This document shows, piece after piece, positions 45,562-53,898 of a DNA stretch of 64,000 nucleotides. Origin of the DNA: Lentisphaeria bacterium. GTDB taxonomy: Bacteria > Verrucomicrobiota > Lentisphaeria > Oligosphaerales > Oligosphaeraceae. The stretch is taken from NCBI GenBank assembly GCA_016288215.1, contig JAEEYQ010000059.1, positions 58,385 through 122,384 on the forward strand, given 5' to 3'. Numbering within the stretch: position 1 is the stretch's first letter; the number at the start of each line of letters is the position of its first letter. The translations under genes and the position numbers were made by a program. Under the pieces are notes generated by a model. The model was given only the letters and a program-made list of their open reading frames with translations. It did no database searches and was not told where the DNA came from.

Positions 45562-47106
45562 ATGGAAGGGTTTTGGGCACATCTGGCGGCATTCAACGAC
45601 GCGCTGAACACGTTCATCTGGGTCAAGGTCGGCTTGGCACTTTTGCTTGGGGCAGGCCTCCTCATGACGGTGGCGACCGGATTCTTCCAGATCACCCACT
45701 TCCGCCATTGGTGCGAGATGACTTTTTTGGGGCTGTTCCGTGCGGATTCCCATGACAAATCCGACCATCGCTCCGTCTCCCAGTTCCAGGCGCTCTGCAC
45801 GGCGTTGGCCGCCACCATTGGCACAGGCAACATCGCCGGCGTGGCCGCCGCCATCGCCATCGGAGGGCCCGGAGCGGTGTTCTGGATGTGGACGGCTGCC
45901 TTCTTCGGCATGATGACCAACTACTCCGAGAATGTGCTTGGCATCTACTACCGCCGTCGCAACAGCGAGAACGAATGGAGCGGCGGGCCCATGTACTATC
46001 TGCGGGACGGCCTTGGGAGCCATAGGGGCTGCCGCACGGTTGGCCGGGTCCTCAGCGTCCTCTTCGCCCTTTCCGCCATTTTAGCCTCATTCGGCATCGG
46101 CAACATGGGGCAGGTCAACAAGATCGTGAAGAACGTGGAGTCCGCCTTCTTCGCCAACGCCAATTCCATGGTGCTTTGGGGAGGCGAGAGCAACCCCATC
46201 ACGCTGGTGGCGCTGCTGATCGGCGTTGTGCTGGCGGTCATCGGGGCGTTGATCATCATCGGCGGGCTGCACCGCATCGCCAATGTGGCAGAGAAGGTGG
46301 TTCCATTCATGGCGGTCCTCTACATCGTGGGCGCCCTTGTGGTCTGCGCATGCCACATTTCGCAGCTGCCGGCGGCAATCCTCTCCATTTTCAAATTCGC
46401 CTTCGGCATCAAGGCGGTGGCAGGCGGAGCGGCGGGAACCGCAATCGCCACGGTCATCACCCAAGGCTGCAAGCGGGGCGTCTTTTCCAATGAGGCCGGT
46501 TTGGGCTCCTCCGTCATGGTCCATTCCAACTCCAACGCCAAGGAACCCGTGAAGCAGGGCGTTTGGGGAATTTTCGAGGTGTTCGCGGACACCATGGTCG
46601 TCTGCACCATGACGGCGCTTGTGGTCCTGACCTCCGGAGCCATCGACCTGCAGACTGGACTCATGGCTCCCGGAACCGACGACGCCACGCTGGTGGCAAA
46701 ATCCTTCTCCGGAGTCTTCGGCGTGGCCGGCGGATGGTTCGTGGCCATCGCCATGTTCCTGTTCGCGTTCACCACGGTGTTGGGCTGGTCCCACTACGGT
46801 AGCAAGGTCGTCGAATACCTCTTCGGCCTCAAGGCCGTGAAGGCCTACCGCGTCTTCTTCTGCCTGCTGATCGTCTCCGGGGCCCTCATGACCTCCTCCC
46901 TCGCGTGGGACATCTCCGACACCTTCAACGGCCTGATGCTGATCCCCAACCTCATTGGCGTCATTTCCCTTATGCCCCTCGTCCGCCGCATCACACGGAA
47001 TTATGTCGCCCGCCGTCTCCACGGCGAGGCCCTGCCGCCTTTGCTCTCCTTTGATCCAGACATCCAAAAGGAGATGGCCGACGCCGTGGAAAAGGGACAG
47101 TTCTGA
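45562..47106 (+). CDS. Sodium:alanine/glycine symporter (AGCS family)
   Basis: A 514-residue transporter with about eleven helices. Signatures of AGCS are GTGNIAGVAAAIAIGGPGAVFWMW, SGGPMYYLRDGLG, GSSVMVHSN and SNEAGLG. It imports glycine or alanine with sodium. ATG 45562 has GGAGAGAAG upstream; frames reading further upstream run through the riboswitch and are not real. Control by the glycine riboswitch suggests glycine is a physiological substrate or signal. Confidence 0.95.
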   Translation: MEGFWAHLAAFNDALNTFIWVKVGLALLLGAGLLMTVATGFFQITHFRHWCEMTFLGLFRADSHDKSDHRSVSQFQALCTALAATIGTGNIAGVAAAIAIGGPGAVFWMWTAAFFGMMTNYSENVLGIYYRRRNSENEWSGGPMYYLRDGLGSHRGCRTVGRVLSVLFALSAILASFGIGNMGQVNKIVKNVESAFFANANSMVLWGGESNPITLVALLIGVVLAVIGALIIIGGLHRIANVAEKVVPFMAVLYIVGALVVCACHISQLPAAILSIFKFAFGIKAVAGGAAGTAIATVITQGCKRGVFSNEAGLGSSVMVHSNSNAKEPVKQGVWGIFEVFADTMVVCTMTALVVLTSGAIDLQTGLMAPGTDDATLVAKSFSGVFGVAGGWFVAIAMFLFAFTTVLGWSHYGSKVVEYLFGLKAVKAYRVFFCLLIVSGALMTSSLAWDISDTFNGLMLIPNLIGVISLMPLVRRITRNYVARRLHGEALPPLLSFDPDIQKEMADAVEKGQF

Positions 47107-47657
47107 CAGCAGCGACGGCGGCTCAATCTCATCGCCCTTTTGCTCTATGGACGGCCAAATCTCCCTTTGTCCGTCCAAATTTCCCTCTCTGCCCCAAATT
47201 GCGTTTTTCGGGCTTGGTGGACACTGTTTTCGAGAGGGATTTGGCCGCTAGGGCCCCTGGAATCGCCTCTGTCGCATCGAACATGCGTTTAGGTATATTA
47301 ATACCTATTTAATACTAACGTGCCACAGAGGCCATTTCTGTGCGATTTTCTATTTGCGCTGTTCTCCATGAGGGGCGTTTATTGTCCACAGAACACACAG
47401 AATAACCAGATGTGTTCCGCCGCGTTACCGCGGATTATTTTTTTGCGCCTTTGTGGTCAGAAGGCGCCTTTTAGGCCAGATGCACCCTGTGCCCCATGGT
47501 CCGCGTCATGTCCATCATGGGGGCGATTGCTCTCTATGACGAGTTTCCCGCGATGATGACGACGGATTTCATTTGAATTCGCGTGGAACCCCGTTACATT
47601 ATGGGCTGTCCTTTCATGAAAAGGACGCGGAAGCGGTCAAAAGACAGACGAGGTGCC
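47107..47657. other. Gene-free gap between the symporter and rnfA
   Basis: Some 550 bp with no convincing gene. GGCGG/CGCC pairs followed by CTTTT just after the symporter stop may be a weak terminator. GGCCAAATC near 47150 has an inverted partner near 47235. A phrase GTCCACAGAACACACAGAA (47391-47409) resembles sequences near 31596, 40115 and 58308. The last bases before rnfA hold a GACGAGG ribosome-binding site. Confidence 0.4.
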
Positions 47658-48233
47658 ATGGGCGAATATTTCACATTGATCATCGGGGCGATTTTAGTCC
47701 ATAATTTTGTGTTGAGCAGAATTTTGGGCATCTGCCCGTTCTTAGGGGTGTCCAAGAAGCTCAGCACGGCGTTGGGCATGGGGGGCGCCGTCATTTTCGT
47801 GATGACGCTTTCCGGCGCGGCCACCTCTCTGGTGAACCATCTTCTGCTGCGAGGCCACGGATTGGAATATCTTCGGACCATTGTGTTCATCCTTGTGATT
47901 GCGGCACTTGTGCAGATTGTGGAAGTGCTGTTGCAACGCTTCAGCAAGCCCCTGTACAAGGCGTTGGGCATCTATCTGCCGCTGATCACCACCAATTGCG
48001 CGGTGCTGGGCTCCGCCATCATCTGCGCCAACGATGACTATGGCATCATGAAGTCCACCGTGTTCTGCGGCGCGTCCGGCGTCGGCTTTGCCCTTGCGCT
48101 GCTGCTGTTTGCCAGTGTGCGAGAGAAGCTGGAGCTGGCCAGGGTACCCAAATGCCTTGAAGGGGCGGCCATCGCGCTGCTGACGGCCAGCATTCTGGCC
48201 ATGGCTTTCTCCGGCTTCGCGGGGTTGGGGTGA
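47658..48233 (+). CDS. rnfA: Rnf complex subunit A
   Basis: A 191-residue membrane protein with six helices, matching RnfA in length and in motifs VHNFVLSRILGICPFLGVSKK and LPLITTNCAVLGSA. RnfA pairs with RnfE in the membrane and helps hold an iron-sulfur centre between the conserved Cys of each. ATG 47658 (MGEYFTLIIGAIL) is the family start, with GAGG upstream; 25 extra codons of open frame upstream are not coding. It is first gene of rnfABCDGE. Confidence 0.96.
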   Translation: MGEYFTLIIGAILVHNFVLSRILGICPFLGVSKKLSTALGMGGAVIFVMTLSGAATSLVNHLLLRGHGLEYLRTIVFILVIAALVQIVEVLLQRFSKPLYKALGIYLPLITTNCAVLGSAIICANDDYGIMKSTVFCGASGVGFALALLLFASVREKLELARVPKCLEGAAIALLTASILAMAFSGFAGLG

Positions 48234-48296
48234 GGCGCCCGAACACAGAAGTGAAAAATAAGTGAAAGCAATTGAATTCATAAATAGAAGAAAACC

Positions 48297-49115
48297 ATGT
48301 ATCCTGTCCTACTGCTGACCATATTGGGAGTGCTGCTGGCTTTGGCAATCGGCTTGGTTGTACGCTATTTTGACGCGCCGGAAGATGCCCAAGGGGACGC
48401 CGTCCGGTCGCTGATGCCCGGCGCCAACTGCGGCGGCTGCGGCTTCGCGGGCTGCAACGACTACGCCTCCGCGCTGCTGCGGGGCGAGGCGAAGCCGGGG
48501 GCCTGCCATGCCATGTCCGCCGAGAACCTGGAGAAGCTCTGTCGGCTGCTGGGAGTCGCGCAGGAGGCGGTGGGAGAGCCTCTGGTGGCGGTGGTCTGCT
48601 GCAGCGGCGACGACAACCATGCCGTCCACCGCGCCTTCTACAACGGGGTCAACGACTGCCTCAACGCGGTTTTGGTGGCCGGCGGCGCCAAAGGCTGCTC
48701 CTATGGATGCCTTGGTCTTGGAAGCTGCGCGCGGGTCTGCCCTTTCGGCGCCATCGAGATTCGGCCGGACCACATCGCGAAAATCCATCCGAACCTTTGC
48801 CGCGGCTGCGGAAAATGCGTTTCCATCTGCCCCCGCAAGGTCATCAAGTTGGTGCCGCGAAGCGTGCCGGTCATGGTGTACTGCAGTTCCCCCAACAAAT
48901 TCGCCATGAAGAAGCAGTTCTGTTCGGCGGCGTGCATCGGATGTCGCAAATGCCAGAAGGCCTCCGGCGAGGACAAGATTTTCATCAATGGCTTTTTGGC
49001 CAGCGTCAACACGGAGGATCCTCCGGACGCGTCGATTGTGGAAGTCTGTCCCGCCAAATGCCTTCGGACCATCTGTCCGCCGACGGCGGAGGCGGCGGAG
49101 TCCGTTCAGAAGTGA
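48297..49115 (+). CDS. rnfB: Rnf complex subunit B, ferredoxin-like iron-sulfur protein
   Basis: 272 residues: an N-terminal membrane helix (VLLLTILGVLLALAIGLVV), then the 4Fe-4S motif GANCGGCGFAGC. Ferredoxin domains follow with CSYGCLGLGSCARVCP, LCRGCGKCVSICP and CIGCRKC. RnfB receives electrons from reduced ferredoxin and passes them to the membrane subunits. Length and Cys pattern are standard for RnfB of anaerobes. Confidence 0.96.
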   Translation: MYPVLLLTILGVLLALAIGLVVRYFDAPEDAQGDAVRSLMPGANCGGCGFAGCNDYASALLRGEAKPGACHAMSAENLEKLCRLLGVAQEAVGEPLVAVVCCSGDDNHAVHRAFYNGVNDCLNAVLVAGGAKGCSYGCLGLGSCARVCPFGAIEIRPDHIAKIHPNLCRGCGKCVSICPRKVIKLVPRSVPVMVYCSSPNKFAMKKQFCSAACIGCRKCQKASGEDKIFINGFLASVNTEDPPDASIVEVCPAKCLRTICPPTAEAAESVQK

Positions 49116-49172
49116 GAGGGGCCTGGCCCGTTGGGCGTTTAGACAGACGGAGAAATATCGAGGAGTCGAGTC

Positions 49173-50510
49173 ATGTTCAGTTTTGGCAAATTCTATGGCG
49201 GCGTCCATCCGGACGATGGGAAGATCGCCTCGGGTTCCGCCATTGAAGACGCCCCGCTGGTGGAACGCTATGTCATTCCCCTGCGGCAACATATCGGAGC
49301 GCCCGCCAGTCCCGTGGTGGCCAAAGGCGACAAGGTTCTGCGTGGCCAGCTGCTGGCTCAGGCCGGCGGCTTCGTCTCCGCTCCCGTCCATTCTCCCACC
49401 AGCGGCAAAATCGTGGACATCACCACCTGTCTTGGCCCCATGGGCAATCAGCTTCCCGCCGTCGTGTTGGAGAGCGACGGGGAGGATCAGGCGGCGGAGC
49501 CCATGCCGCCGATGGACTGGCACAACGCTTCTCCGGCGGACTTGAAGAAGAGAGTGGGGGACGCGGGACTGGTCGGCATGGGCGGCGCCTCCTTCCCCAC
49601 CATCGTCAAGCTGTCGCCGCCGGCGGACAAACCCATCGACACGCTCATCATGAACGGCGTGGAATGCGAACCCTGTCTGACCGCGGACCATCGACTGATG
49701 CTGGAGCATCCCGACCGCGTGCTGACGGGAGCGGAAATCGTCGCTAAAATCTTGGGCGTCAAGCGGATAGTCATTGGCATCGAGCGGAACAAGCCGGATG
49801 CCATCGCCTTGCTCAACAAGCTGATAAAGGCGGGCGACTACAAGGGCATCGAAATCCACGATCTTCCCATGCGCTATCCCCAAGGCGCGGAAAAGCAGCT
49901 GATTTTCGCGATCACAGGACGGCAGGTGCCCTCCGGCGGCCTGCCGATGGACGTGGGCTGCGTGGTGCAGAACGTGGGCAGTGCGGCGACCATCGCGGAG
50001 GCGGTGGGGGCTGGCAAGCCCTTCTATGAACGCATCACCACGGTGGTAGGCACGCCGCTGGTCCGCTCCGGCAACTGGAGAACCCGTGTTGGCATGAGCT
50101 ACAAGGACGCCATCACATTGGCGGGAGGCGTGAAGGAAGACCCCGCCAAAGTCATCTCCGGCGGGCCGATGATGGGCTTCTCCGTGTATTCGTTGGACAT
50201 TCCCATCATGAAGAACACGTCGGGCATCCTGCTGCTTTCCGCATCGGAGCTAAGTCAGTACAGTTCAGGTGCTTGCATCCGCTGTGGGCGTTGCAACGAC
50301 GGCTGCCCCATGAGCCTGACCCCCGGCCTGATGAGCGTCCAAATCGAGAACGAGCACTATGACATGGCGGAGAAATGGCATGTCATGGACTGCATTGAAT
50401 GCGGTTGCTGCGCCTACAGCTGCCCCGCCCATCGGCCCTTGGTGCAGCATATGCGGCGGGCCAAGAGCGTCATCGCGGCGTCGCGGCGCGCGGCGGAGAA
50501 CAAGAAGTAG
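49173..50510 (+). CDS. rnfC: Rnf complex subunit C, NADH-binding iron-sulfur protein
   Basis: A 445-residue peripheral subunit. A glycine-rich GMGGASFPT and NGVECEPCLTADHRLM belong to the FMN/NADH fold shared with complex I 51-kDa subunits. Two 4Fe-4S sites are at CIRCGRCNDGCP and CIECGCCAYSCP. It is the site where NAD is reduced or NADH oxidised. The ribosome-binding site is GAGGAG, and spacing to rnfB is 57 bp. Confidence 0.96.
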   Translation: MFSFGKFYGGVHPDDGKIASGSAIEDAPLVERYVIPLRQHIGAPASPVVAKGDKVLRGQLLAQAGGFVSAPVHSPTSGKIVDITTCLGPMGNQLPAVVLESDGEDQAAEPMPPMDWHNASPADLKKRVGDAGLVGMGGASFPTIVKLSPPADKPIDTLIMNGVECEPCLTADHRLMLEHPDRVLTGAEIVAKILGVKRIVIGIERNKPDAIALLNKLIKAGDYKGIEIHDLPMRYPQGAEKQLIFAITGRQVPSGGLPMDVGCVVQNVGSAATIAEAVGAGKPFYERITTVVGTPLVRSGNWRTRVGMSYKDAITLAGGVKEDPAKVISGGPMMGFSVYSLDIPIMKNTSGILLLSASELSQYSSGACIRCGRCNDGCPMSLTPGLMSVQIENEHYDMAEKWHVMDCIECGCCAYSCPAHRPLVQHMRRAKSVIAASRRAAENKK

Positions 50511-50534
50511 ACCTCCAAAGAAGGGCTTAAGCAT

Positions 50535-51563
50535 ATGTCAGAGACGGAACAAACGGTCAGATTGCCGGACATGACCCATCTGGTGGTCAGCAGTTCGCCG
50601 CATATCCATGACAAGGACGATGTTCGGGCGATCATGCTGAAGGTGATTTGCGCCTTGGCGCCGGCTTGTCTGGCCTCCATCTACATATTTGGAATTCGGG
50701 CGCTGATGGTGCTGTTGGTCTGCGCCGCCTCCTGCGTCGCCTTTGAGGCGCTGTTCACGCGGATGCAGGGGCGTCCGCTCCGCGTCAATGACTGCAGCGG
50801 ACTGCTGACGGGCATCCTGCTTGGCATGAACCTGCCTGTGACGGCGCCCCTGTGGCTTTGCGTCGTCGGTTCGCTGGCGGCCATCGGATTGGGCAAGATG
50901 GCCTACGGCGGACTGGGCTACAACCCCTTCAACCCCGCGTTGGTGGGACGCGTGGCGCTGCTTATCGCCTTTCCGTCGGCCATGACCACGTGGGCCCTGC
51001 CGGCCTGCAATCCACTGAAATGGCTTGGGGCGGATGCCGCCACAGGGGCCACCCCGCTGGCGCTGCTGGAGTCGTCAGAGGCGGAAGCGGCCGCAATGCC
51101 ATCCTTTTCGGCGCTGTTTTGGGGCGGCACAGGCGGCAGTTTGGGGGAGACCTGCGCGGCGGCGCTGCTGGTCGGCGGCATTGCTCTGGTTTTTCTGAAC
51201 GTGATCCGCTGGCAGATTCCAGTCTGCCTTCTGGGAACGGTTGCCCTTTGCACGGGAATTGGCCATCTTGTTCATCCAGAACAAGTTGCGTCTCCATTGC
51301 TGCATCTGTTCAGCGGCGGCCTGTTTTTAGGCGCGTTCTTCATGGCCACGGACATGGTGACCACGCCCCTGAGCCGCAAGGGCGCCGTGGTGTTTGGAAT
51401 CGGCTGCGGACTGTTCACCAGTGCCATCCGGATGTGGGGCAATTATCCGGAGGGGATGAGCTTCTCCATCCTCATCATGAATTCCCTGACGCCGCTGATT
51501 GACCGCTTTACCGCCAGGCGCCCCTTCGGGGTGCGCGATGCACGGAAGGAAGTGAAAGCGTGA
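50535..51563 (+). CDS. rnfD: Rnf complex subunit D, ion-channel/FMN membrane protein
   Basis: A 342-residue protein with about nine helices. The flavinylation site is Thr173 in AATGATPLALL (family S/D-G-A-T motif). GGLGYNPFNPALVGR and FMATDMVTTPLSRKG are further family signatures. It forms part of the ion path with RnfG. Its TGA overlaps the GTG start of rnfG. Confidence 0.96.
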   Translation: MSETEQTVRLPDMTHLVVSSSPHIHDKDDVRAIMLKVICALAPACLASIYIFGIRALMVLLVCAASCVAFEALFTRMQGRPLRVNDCSGLLTGILLGMNLPVTAPLWLCVVGSLAAIGLGKMAYGGLGYNPFNPALVGRVALLIAFPSAMTTWALPACNPLKWLGADAATGATPLALLESSEAEAAAMPSFSALFWGGTGGSLGETCAAALLVGGIALVFLNVIRWQIPVCLLGTVALCTGIGHLVHPEQVASPLLHLFSGGLFLGAFFMATDMVTTPLSRKGAVVFGIGCGLFTSAIRMWGNYPEGMSFSILIMNSLTPLIDRFTARRPFGVRDARKEVKA

Positions 51564-52168
51564 AAGACATGATTCGCCTATGCGTAAGCCTTGGAACCGT
51601 CTGTCTGGTCGGCAGCGCGGCCTTGGTGTGGGTCAATTCCATGACGTCTCAGGCTCGGGAGGAGGCCAAGACGGCGGAGCTGACCCGAAGCCTCCAGATG
51701 GTGCTGCCCCCTGAGACGGCGGATACCGCGGTCCTCAAGGAAAAGTCGACGGATGCGGTGACGCTGTTTCAGGCGACGGACCCGGCGGGGAAGGTGGTCG
51801 CCTACGCGGCGGAAGGGCAGGCCAATGGCTTCGGCGGCCCCCTGAAGGTCTTGGTGGGCTTTGAGCGGGATGGACGGATTCGCGCCGTGATGGTGACCCA
51901 ACATAATGAGACGCCGGGACTTGGCTCCAAAGCCGCTGATCGAAGGGCGCAGCTGTCCCTGTGGGATTTCCTTTCCGGCAAGAAGGTGGACACGTCCTTC
52001 CCGCCAAATCCCTTTTTGGACGCCTTTGCGGGACAGTCGGCGGCGGCGTTCTGCCAAGACGGCAAGGGGACGGTGGACGCCGTCAGCGGCGCGACCATCA
52101 GCAGCAAGGCGATTCTCGCCTCGGTTCATGAGGTGTGCGGGGTCTTCCAGGCATCGGAGTTGCAGTAG
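51560..52168 (+). CDS. rnfG: Rnf complex subunit G, covalent-FMN periplasmic protein
   Basis: 202 residues with one N-terminal helix (LCVSLGTVCLVGSAALVWVN) and a periplasmic FMN domain. The flavinylated Thr is 179 in VSGATISSKAI. GFGGPLKVLVGF and HNETPGLGSKA are family motifs. It starts with GTG overlapping rnfD, so the two are coupled. An ApbE flavin transferase is needed for FMN attachment and is not in this window. Confidence 0.95.
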   Translation: MKDMIRLCVSLGTVCLVGSAALVWVNSMTSQAREEAKTAELTRSLQMVLPPETADTAVLKEKSTDAVTLFQATDPAGKVVAYAAEGQANGFGGPLKVLVGFERDGRIRAVMVTQHNETPGLGSKAADRRAQLSLWDFLSGKKVDTSFPPNPFLDAFAGQSAAAFCQDGKGTVDAVSGATISSKAILASVHEVCGVFQASELQ

Positions 52169-52192
52169 CAGTTTAACGTTGAGGTTCTGTAA

Positions 52193-52852
52193 ATGTCTGT
52201 GTTCAAGGAATTTGTGAAAGGCTTATGGAAAGAGAACCCGGTTCTGGTTCTCATGCTTGGCATGTGTCCGACACTGGCGGTGTCCACCTCCGCCAAAAGC
52301 GCTTTGGGCATGGGCATCGCCACCACTTTTGTGCTCATCGGCAGCAACGCGGTCATCTCATTGGTGCGTAAGGGCATCCCGAAAAAAGTCCGCATTCCCT
52401 GCTACATCGTCATCATCGCCGTGTTCGTGAGCATTGTGGAGATGCTCATGGAGGCCTATGCGCCGCCGGAGCTGAACGCCGCCTTGGGCATCTACATCCC
52501 GCTCATCGTGGTCAACTGCATCGTGTTGGGGCGGGCGGAGGCCTTTGCCTCCCACAACGGAGTTTTCGTCTCCATGCTGGACGGACTTGGCATGGGCTTC
52601 GGCTTCACGCTGGCTCTGATGGCCCTTGGGGCGGTCCGCGAATTCATCGCCGCCGGCACGCTCTTCGAGATGACCCTCTTCCCAAAATGGGAGCCGGTCA
52701 TGCTGATGAAATTCCCCGCGGGGGCGTTCATCGTTCTGGCCTGCTTCCTTGGCGTGATGAACTATTTCCGTCAGCGGAAGGCCGCCCGCGAGGGAACCGT
52801 CTATACGCCGCCGGAAATGGATTGCTCGCGCTGCCATCTCTGCGGAAAGTGA
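52193..52852 (+). CDS. rnfE: Rnf complex subunit E with Cys-rich tail
   Basis: A 219-residue six-helix protein with FVKGLWKENPVLVLMLGMCPTLAVS and YIPLIVVNCIVLGRAEAFAS, the RnfE hallmarks. The C-terminus ends MDCSRCHLCGK, three Cys in a CxxCxxC pattern that standard RnfE lacks, so it might hold an extra metal site on the cytoplasmic side. The HAD gene follows after 6 bp in the same transcript. Confidence 0.95.
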   Translation: MSVFKEFVKGLWKENPVLVLMLGMCPTLAVSTSAKSALGMGIATTFVLIGSNAVISLVRKGIPKKVRIPCYIVIIAVFVSIVEMLMEAYAPPELNAALGIYIPLIVVNCIVLGRAEAFASHNGVFVSMLDGLGMGFGFTLALMALGAVREFIAAGTLFEMTLFPKWEPVMLMKFPAGAFIVLACFLGVMNYFRQRKAAREGTVYTPPEMDCSRCHLCGK

Positions 52853-52858
52853 GTTCCT

Positions 52859-53677
52859 ATGGAATCCCAACGGAACATGGCGGCCGTCGGCCAGTTGGCG
52901 GCGGTTCGGGCGGTCTTTTTGGACATGGATGGAACCATCTACCATGGCGGAACCCTCTACCCGACCACCATGCCCTTTCTCAAGTTCCTTGCTGACAAGG
53001 ACATCCCTTATGCCTTCTGCTCCAACAACTCCTCCTACAGCAAGGAGCAGTATGTGGCGCGGCTGGCCAAATACGGCATCCCCACGGACCGACGGAACTT
53101 CTACACGTCCACGGATTTTCTGATCGACACCTTGAAGGCGGAGCATCCGCAGTGGAAGCGGCTTTTCCTGCTGGGGGTGCCCGCCATGGCCGCCGAACTA
53201 GCGGCGGCTGATTTCCAAGTGGTTGATGATGAGCCAGATGCCGTGGTGGTGTCCTTTGACAAGACCCTGACTTATGAACGGCTTTGCCGCGCGGCGTGGT
53301 TTGTCCACATCGGCGTGCCGGGCTTCTCCACCCATCCGGACGTGTTCTGTCCCACGGACGAGCCGACGCGGTTGGTGGACTGCGGCGCCATCTCCCGCTG
53401 CGTGGAGCTGGCCGCCGGCAAGTCCCTGTGCCAGTTGGGCAAACCCCACGCGGGGTTCCTGACACGGGCTGCAGAGCGCTTTGGCGTCAAACCCGGTCAG
53501 ACTCTGATGGTGGGCGACCGCTTGGCGACGGACATCGCCGCCGGCGTCAACGCCGGCACGCTGACCTGCCACATCGTGGGGCCGGGGGCGGATTTGTCCA
53601 GCGTGGCGGACGTGACGCCAACCTTCGTCTGCAACGATTTGGGAGAGCTACAACAGCTCTGGACAAGTAACTATTAG
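52859..53677 (+). CDS. HAD-IIA (NagD/AraL-like) sugar phosphatase
   Basis: A 272-residue HAD phosphatase. Motif I is FLDMDGTIYHGG, the type-II cap region follows SNNSSYSKEQYVARL, and motif III-IV is KPHAGFL with MVGDRLATDIAAGVNAG. Members dephosphorylate sugar phosphates or PLP and often serve in metabolite clean-up. It is attached to the rnf operon with 6-bp spacing, though no functional link is known. The TAG stop is inside a GAAATGA/GAAATTA heptamer pair. Confidence 0.9.
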   Translation: MESQRNMAAVGQLAAVRAVFLDMDGTIYHGGTLYPTTMPFLKFLADKDIPYAFCSNNSSYSKEQYVARLAKYGIPTDRRNFYTSTDFLIDTLKAEHPQWKRLFLLGVPAMAAELAAADFQVVDDEPDAVVVSFDKTLTYERLCRAAWFVHIGVPGFSTHPDVFCPTDEPTRLVDCGAISRCVELAAGKSLCQLGKPHAGFLTRAAERFGVKPGQTLMVGDRLATDIAAGVNAGTLTCHIVGPGADLSSVADVTPTFVCNDLGELQQLWTSNY

Positions 53678-53690
53678 AAATGAGAAATTA
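53677..53690 (+). repeat. Heptamer pair at the HAD-gene stop codon
   Basis: GAAATGA (53677-53683) and GAAATTA (53684-53690) start at the last base of the TAG stop codon. Same family as the 60118 and 25969 arrays. Confidence 0.5.
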
Positions 53691-53726
53691 ACAATCAGCT
53701 GTGGGATGTCGTGTTCCTCAGTTCTA

Positions 53727-53767
53727 CTTTTCACCTTTCACTTTTCACTTTCACTTTTCGCTTTTCA
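53727..53767 (-). repeat. Heptamer array, GTGAAAA family in inverse orientation
   Basis: Six CTTTTCA-type units, one shortened to 6 bp, on the plus strand. This is the reverse of the GTGAAAA array at 12571. It lies in the gap before the AAA ATPase gene; a TATAGT at about 53863 may be that gene's -10 element. Confidence 0.8.
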
Positions 53768-53898
53768 CTTATGCGTTCCGCGTTGCCCAACGGTTTGCCG
53801 CAAATTCAAAGTTGGAGCTGCTCTTTTGTCATGAAGAAAAGGCACATTTCGCAAAATCGAGGTTATAGTATGTTCTTGTCAACTTAATGGGACATGCC

